A stretch of DNA of 38,157 bases from a virus. The notes beneath the pieces were generated by a model that saw nothing but the letters and a program-made list of their open reading frames with translations, was not told the origin of the DNA and did no database searches. The position numbers and the translations under genes are program-made. The stretch's first letter is position 1. Each line of letters opens with the position of its first letter. The DNA lies in the IMG/VR virus record IMGVR_UViG_3300012032_000003, positions 1-38,157 of that record; one strand, given 5' to 3'. Below, piece by piece: positions 34,101-38,157 of this stretch.

Positions 34101-37100
34101 GCGACGTATCTGACATTGTTACGGGAGTGTTAAGTTTTCAGAACAACGTATTCATTGACGGAGCCCAAACAGTATTCTTTGACGACGGCGCTTCGCACAT
34201 TGTATTCAGAGACAGTGGCACAGCAGAGTGGGAGATTGAAAGTAATGTTTCTGGAGACTTGAATTTTGTCAATTCCGATGCAACTGGAGATCTTACACTC
34301 GACGGTAACAGAATACTTACTACTAACGATCTAACAAACCTTGACGATGCAGAAACACTCGACGGTAATAACAGCGCGTTTTATCGCAACGCATCGAATC
34401 TAAATGCTGGCACAATTAGTGATGCACTATTACCAGGAACGATTACAAGTAACGTTACAGGCAACGCTGGCTCAGCAGACGCACTATCAACGGCAAGAGA
34501 TGTTTCACTTGGTGGTGATGTAACTGGTTCAGCTACCTTTGACGGCAGTGCAAACATTACTATTACAGCAACGGTTGCCGACGACAGCCACAATCACATA
34601 ATTGCCAACGTAGACGGATTGCAAGCTGCTCTTGACGACAAGCTAGCTACAACAGGAATTGCAGCAGATTCAGAATTACTTGATGGCCAAGACGGTCTGT
34701 ATTACCGCAATGCAACTAACTTGATTTCAGGTACAATCAGCGACTTGAGACTACCAGGCACTATTTCAAGCGACATCACAGGTAACGCGGCTTCTGCTAA
34801 TGTGCTTTCTACAGCACGTTCGATTACACTTGGTGGTGATGTAACAGGCGGAGCATTATTTGACGGGAGCGCAAACCTTACAATTACCGCAACTGTTGCA
34901 GACGATAGTCACAACCACATTATAAGTAACATCGACGGATTGCAATCTGCTCTTGATGCAAAACTAGGTGATAACGACGTGGCAGCAGACGCAGAATTAC
35001 TTGACGGCCGAGAAGGTGCGTATTACCAAAACGCTTCAAACTTAAATGCCGGTACCATTAGCGATGCACGCCTACCGAACTCTATAACAAGTGACGTTAC
35101 AGGCAACGCTGCAACTGCAACAGCGTTAGCAACCACAAGATCAATTTCGCTGTCAGGTGATGCATCCGGTACAGCAAACTTTGACGGTACATCAAATGCT
35201 GTTATTTCTGTTAGCATTGCAGACGATAGTCACAACCACATTATAAGTAACATCGACGGATTGCAATCTGCTCTTGATGCAAAACTAGATGCAAGTGCTC
35301 AGTCATCAGACGCAGACACACTAGACGGTATAAACAGCACACAGTTTGTACGAACAGATGTTAATAACGAAATAACCGCTAAGCACAGTGTTACTGGCAT
35401 AGGCGAGTTGATGGCATTTGGCGACAGCCAAAACAACACTACCGATGCATGGATCAGAATAGGTAACGGTGATGACGTTTCTGACTTCAGCTGGTTAATA
35501 AACTATCAAGGTTCAACGGATACTACTGACGGCAATGAATTACAGTTTGTTAGCCTAAACGAAGGAACCGGTCTTCAGCTGGATCACTTGGGCAACATCG
35601 AACCTGTCGGCGGCGCAGTATTTGGTGGCGCAGGCAACAACCTAACAGGTGTAAACGCAGCAACACTTAACGGCAACACCAGCAGCTTTTTCCAAAACGC
35701 TGACAACTTGACGTCTGGAGTAATTGCTGACGCACGTCTACCAAACACTATTTCAAGCGATATCACAGGTAACGCTGCATCAGCAGACACCCTGTCAACT
35801 GCTCGTTCGATTGCACTAAGTGGCGACGTTACTGGCAGCGCATTGTTCGACGGTGGTTCAAGCATTACTATTTCTGCAACTGTTGCAGACGATAGTCACA
35901 GCCATATAATCGCAAACGTAGATGGGCTACAGTCTGCATTAGATAATAAACTCGACACTGGTGCTACAGCAGCAGACTCGGATTTACTTGACGGGCAGGA
36001 CAGTCTTTTCTACAGAGATGCCTCAAACCTAAACGCCGGTACTGTTGCTGATGCACGTCTACCTGCTAGTATATCAAGCGACATTACTGGCAATGCTGCA
36101 ACAGCAACCGAACTAGAAACAGCTAGAACAATTGCACTAGGTGGTGACGTATCAGGCAGTGCATCGTTTGACGGTACTGCAAACGTTACAATTACAGCAA
36201 CAGTAGCAGACGACAGCCACAATCACGTTATATCTAATGTTGACGGCCTGCAGACAGCACTTAACGGTAAGCTAGACATTTCTGCAAAAGCAGCAGATGC
36301 CGATTTACTTGACGGTAATGACAGTCTGTTCTACACAAATGCAAGTAATTTAGCTTCCGGCACAATAAGCGATCTATTATTGCCAGGCACTATTTCAAGC
36401 GATATTACAGGCAACGCTACAACAGCAGATGAATTATCAACCGCAAGAACAATTGAACTAACAGGCGACGTCACCGGTACTGTAAGTTTCGACGGTAGTT
36501 CAAACGTAGCAATTGCAACAACTGTTGTAAACGGTGGCGGCGCAGCGACTCAGGATCCAACTCTAACATTAGCAGGTGATGCAAGTGGATCGGCTACATT
36601 TACTGACTTGTCAGACGCAACTCTAACAGTTACAGTTGATGGCGGCAATGCTGATACGCTTGACAACCTAAACTCAACGCAGTTCACACTTGATAGAGTA
36701 ACAGACAACGGATCTTCAACTACTAACGCTATATCAACAGGCACGATCACTACATCAGGCGAGTTGAGAGGTCCGGCTAACTTTGTAATTGATCCAGCCG
36801 CGATAGGTAACAACACTGGTACTGTTGTTATCAAAGGTGACCTGCAGGTTGACGGTACTTCAACAATTATTAACTCAACCTCGTTAGCAATTGATGACTT
36901 GAACATACTAATAGCCAACGGTGCTGCTGATGCTGCATCAGCCAACGGCGCAGGTATAACTGTTGATCTAGGTACCTCAGGTACTACAAACATCGCATAC
37001 GATTCGAGTGTAAATAGATGGACATTTGATCGTAACGTTGAAGCTAACACGTTTATTGGTAACTTGACAGGCAGTGTTACAGGTAATGCAAGTTCAGCAA

Positions 37101-38157
37101 GCACTCTACAAACAGCAAGAAGTATTTCACTAGGCGGCGATCTAAGTGGCAGCACATCGTTTGACGGTAGTTCGAATGTTACAATAAACGCTGTTGTACA
37201 AGATGACAGTCACAATCACATCATTAGTAACATTGACGGATTGCAATCAGAGCTAAATGGCAAGTTGAGTTCTACTGGCACTGCCGTAGATTCAGCCCTG
37301 CTGGACGGCCAAGACGGCTCATTCTATAGAGATGCATCAAATCTAAACACAGGAACTATCAGTGACGCAAGACTGCCTGGCACAATCACAAGTAACATCA
37401 CAGGTAATGCTGCATCAGCCAATCAGTGGAGCACAGCAAGAACTATTAGTTTGTCGGGTGCTGTTAACGGTAGTACGTCAATAGACGGTTCTGGCAACGT
37501 GTCTATCGCAACTACAGCCACAAGTGATCCCACACTAACTCTAAGTGGTGATGCAAGTGGTTCGGCTACGTTTACAAACCTAGGCAATGCTACACTATTA
37601 GTGAATGTTAGTCAAGCAGCTAACGCCGGTACACTAGACGGAATTAACTCAACGCAGTTCCTAAGAAGCGACCAGAGTGACACAATGACCGGCGACTTAA
37701 CAATCGCCAAAAACAATCCTTGGATTGAACTAGACAGCCCAGGCAGCGGAGCAACAGGCGACGAGCAGGGCGCAGGCATATCAATAGGTGAGAGTGGTTA
37801 CAAAGGTACAACAGCACTACACTTGACTTATACAGGTGACGGGGTGGGCCATATTGGCATGGGCGCAGTAACTGACAGTGTGCCTCAGTTTGAAGTAATG
37901 CGTATGCAGTACCAAAGCAACAATGTTGAGTTCTTAGGTACTATTACAGGTAATGGCAGCGGGTTAACAAACTTGCCGTTTGGTAGCTTAACCGGGCTGC
38001 CGGATCCTACTCTTACACTAACTGGTGACGTGAGTGGTTCAGCTACATTCACAAACCTAGGCAATACATCGTTGTCGGTGAGCGTTAACAACGCAAACAA
38101 TCTAGACGGCCTTAACTCAACTGAGTTCTTACGCAGTAATGCTAGTGATACGTTCAC
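31130..38157 (+). CDS. Giant repetitive tail fibre protein with HxH array, 3' end outside window
   Basis: An open frame of 2342 complete codons with no stop before the window end, so the protein is longer. The start ATG at 31130 follows GAAGG 13 nt upstream and begins MARLNDSITFGNHSITGDV. It consists of 107-residue modules. Each has a GGDVSGSxxFDGSxNVTITA strand block, then DDSHNH, NVDGLQxALxxKL, a LLDGQ..FY.NASNL segment, TISDARLPG and SSDITGNA. Eleven DDSH(N/D/S)H motifs occur, with first His at residues 80, 187, 294, 676, 950, 1154, 1261, 1368, 1590, 1697 and 2028. Longer modules of the type in the gene at 24073 are interspersed, with LRGPA at nt 33537 and 36759. It probably forms a very long trimeric fibre. 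I traced the frame line by line and saw no frameshift. Confidence 0.8.
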   Translation, partial: MARLNDSITFGNHSITGDVDVAGQLIVAGSQVITSSTVATTADALETARTITLGGDLSGSVSFDGSQDVTITATVADDSHNHIIANVDGLQAALSNKLSLTGKAADAELLDGQEGAFYQNASNLNAGTISDARLPGTITSDVTGNAATASQWLTSRTITLGGDLSGSAGIDGSSNVTLSATVADDSHDHIIANVDGLQTALDGKVGVNAVAADSDLLDGREGVFYQNATNLISGTVNDARLPNTITSDITGNAATATALATARTISLSGDVSGAVSFDGTANAAITVTVADDSHNHIIANVDGLQDALDTKLSNSGTAANATLLDNLDSTQFLRSDAEAIFDSALDTQRLYITSEGATDESLSFSVNGSTAFIRREELGTSANLQFDLTGSLGTGNIVFVHDGTDTRIIIDNNRVLTEADEGAGNGLDSDTLDSEEGTYYLDFNNFTNLPDPTITLGGDATGDITLTDLNSGTLDVTVVSGNATTLNSQPGAFYQNATNLISGTISDSRLPGTISSDITGNANTATSALAWTTARTISLSGAVTGSVSVDGSQNVTIAATATSDPTLTLAGDATGTATFTNLGNATLTVAVDGGNADTLGGQAGTFYQDASNLTTGTIDDLLLPTTISSDITGNAATATALKTARTFTLSGDITGSVSFDGTSNVTISTVIADDSHSHIIANIDGLQAALDAKLDASAQSSDADTLDGEQGTYYLDFVNFTNVPDPTITVTGDATGVVTLTDLASGGLVLTVDGGNADTVDNLNATDFDLDTVTGHGATTTNNISVGDVTAGALDVGNILTSGYLRGPATFVIDPSLYDDPSGTVIIKGNLQVDGTTTTVDSASILTSDLTITVATNAANAGAADGAGLIADLGTDGQAEMLYVESSNRWTFNTDLEAANFVGDLTGNAVSADALSTARTIALGGDVTGSASFDGSSNITITATVADDSHNHTIANVDGLQTALNSKLGTAGTAANSQLLDSLDSTQFIRSDVSDIVTGVLSFQNNVFIDGAQTVFFDDGASHIVFRDSGTAEWEIESNVSGDLNFVNSDATGDLTLDGNRILTTNDLTNLDDAETLDGNNSAFYRNASNLNAGTISDALLPGTITSNVTGNAGSADALSTARDVSLGGDVTGSATFDGSANITITATVADDSHNHIIANVDGLQAALDDKLATTGIAADSELLDGQDGLYYRNATNLISGTISDLRLPGTISSDITGNAASANVLSTARSITLGGDVTGGALFDGSANLTITATVADDSHNHIISNIDGLQSALDAKLGDNDVAADAELLDGREGAYYQNASNLNAGTISDARLPNSITSDVTGNAATATALATTRSISLSGDASGTANFDGTSNAVISVSIADDSHNHIISNIDGLQSALDAKLDASAQSSDADTLDGINSTQFVRTDVNNEITAKHSVTGIGELMAFGDSQNNTTDAWIRIGNGDDVSDFSWLINYQGSTDTTDGNELQFVSLNEGTGLQLDHLGNIEPVGGAVFGGAGNNLTGVNAATLNGNTSSFFQNADNLTSGVIADARLPNTISSDITGNAASADTLSTARSIALSGDVTGSALFDGGSSITISATVADDSHSHIIANVDGLQSALDNKLDTGATAADSDLLDGQDSLFYRDASNLNAGTVADARLPASISSDITGNAATATELETARTIALGGDVSGSASFDGTANVTITATVADDSHNHVISNVDGLQTALNGKLDISAKAADADLLDGNDSLFYTNASNLASGTISDLLLPGTISSDITGNATTADELSTARTIELTGDVTGTVSFDGSSNVAIATTVVNGGGAATQDPTLTLAGDASGSATFTDLSDATLTVTVDGGNADTLDNLNSTQFTLDRVTDNGSSTTNAISTGTITTSGELRGPANFVIDPAAIGNNTGTVVIKGDLQVDGTSTIINSTSLAIDDLNILIANGAADAASANGAGITVDLGTSGTTNIAYDSSVNRWTFDRNVEANTFIGNLTGSVTGNASSASTLQTARSISLGGDLSGSTSFDGSSNVTINAVVQDDSHNHIISNIDGLQSELNGKLSSTGTAVDSALLDGQDGSFYRDASNLNTGTISDARLPGTITSNITGNAASANQWSTARTISLSGAVNGSTSIDGSGNVSIATTATSDPTLTLSGDASGSATFTNLGNATLLVNVSQAANAGTLDGINSTQFLRSDQSDTMTGDLTIAKNNPWIELDSPGSGATGDEQGAGISIGESGYKGTTALHLTYTGDGVGHIGMGAVTDSVPQFEVMRMQYQSNNVEFLGTITGNGSGLTNLPFGSLTGLPDPTLTLTGDVSGSATFTNLGNTSLSVSVNNANNLDGLNSTEFLRSNASDTF
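34896..34967 (+). repeat. 72-bp perfect direct repeat, copy 1
   Basis: This 72-nt stretch over the DDSHNH motif and the following NIDGLQSALDAKL segment is identical to 35217-35288, 321 bp downstream. Most other module copies differ at many synonymous sites, so this pair is likely a recent duplication or gene conversion. Confidence 0.85.
35217..35288 (+). repeat. 72-bp perfect direct repeat, copy 2
   Basis: Identical in sequence to 34896-34967. The units upstream of the two copies differ (the FDGSANLTITATV type versus the FDGTSNAVISVSI type), so only part of the module was homogenised. Confidence 0.85.

Larger units (their letters stand above)
31320..37260 (+). repeat. 321-bp coding repeat family (DDSHNH modules)
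   Basis: The CAC codon of the DDSH motif falls at 31367, 31688, 32009, 33155, 33977, 34589, 34910, 35231, 35897, 36218 and 37211. Five of the ten intervals are exactly 321 bp (107 codons); the others are 612, 666, 822, 993 and 1146 bp because different modules are inserted. All are in one frame. Confidence 0.88.

Noticed and set aside
31320-37260. Regular spacing suggestive of a CRISPR-like array
   Set aside because: The 321-bp period is coding, in one frame, and the units are protein modules with diverged DNA; there are no short identical repeats with unique spacers.
17497-38157. Diversity-generating retroelement targeting the fibre genes
   Set aside because: No reverse transcriptase gene and no template/variable repeat pair with adenine-specific changes is visible in the window.

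Overview
The window is a late-gene segment of a T4-like (tailed, contractile-tail type) phage genome, most likely marine. The marine assignment is an inference from the style of the fibre proteins: an N-terminus of the NTADGKLYLK type, an IYVSEEYGDD block, and RP..P..G.IR(Y/F)N motifs, which I associate with T4-like phages of marine bacteria. There are no host-type metabolic genes and I found no tRNA genes, so the host cannot be named. Nearly all genes lie on the + strand, are tightly packed, and have clear AAGGAG-type ribosome binding sites. Several are preceded by NATAAATA, the T4-type late promoter core.

Layout. 1-407: non-coding DNA with two perfect hairpins and the terminator of a minus-strand pair. 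408-1501 (minus): baseplate hub gene 26 and a small partner, overlapping by 4 bp. 1577-4345: a 922-residue tail tape measure protein. 4375-10994: the head module in T4 order, namely portal gp20, an 80-residue unknown, a 196-residue enzyme-like unknown, an acidic gp67-like core protein, prohead protease gp21, scaffold gp22 and major capsid protein gp23, closed by a strong UACG-loop terminator. 11129-12697: a free-standing homing-endonuclease-like gene with its own sigma70-like promoter and a perfect T4-type late promoter. 12789-15147: four small or medium virion/fibre-type proteins, closed by a terminator. 15286-38157: five large fibre- or adhesin-like genes of 730, 2170, 1708 and 636 residues, the last open at the window edge (at least 2342 residues).

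How it works together. gp20 seeds the prohead on a core of gp22 and gp67-like protein, gp23 assembles around it, and gp21 matures it. gp26 and the tape measure build the baseplate hub and set tail length. The right-hand 25 kb is devoted to host-contact structures. Three of the giant genes share the same beta-rich modules, so they look like products of duplication and exchange. The unfinished last gene carries eleven DDSH-x-H motifs, many at an exact 321-bp (107-residue) spacing. By analogy with the HxH iron sites in the T4 gp37 fibre tip, these could make a metal-studded shaft. A protein with three LamG-like domains sits between two of the repeat fibres and may be a glycan-binding adhesin.

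The most interesting points are the periodic HxH array, the module sharing between neighbouring fibre genes, the doubly promoted endonuclease gene between capsid and fibre genes, and two fibre-operon leaders that share a 14-nt promoter sequence and are predicted to fold.
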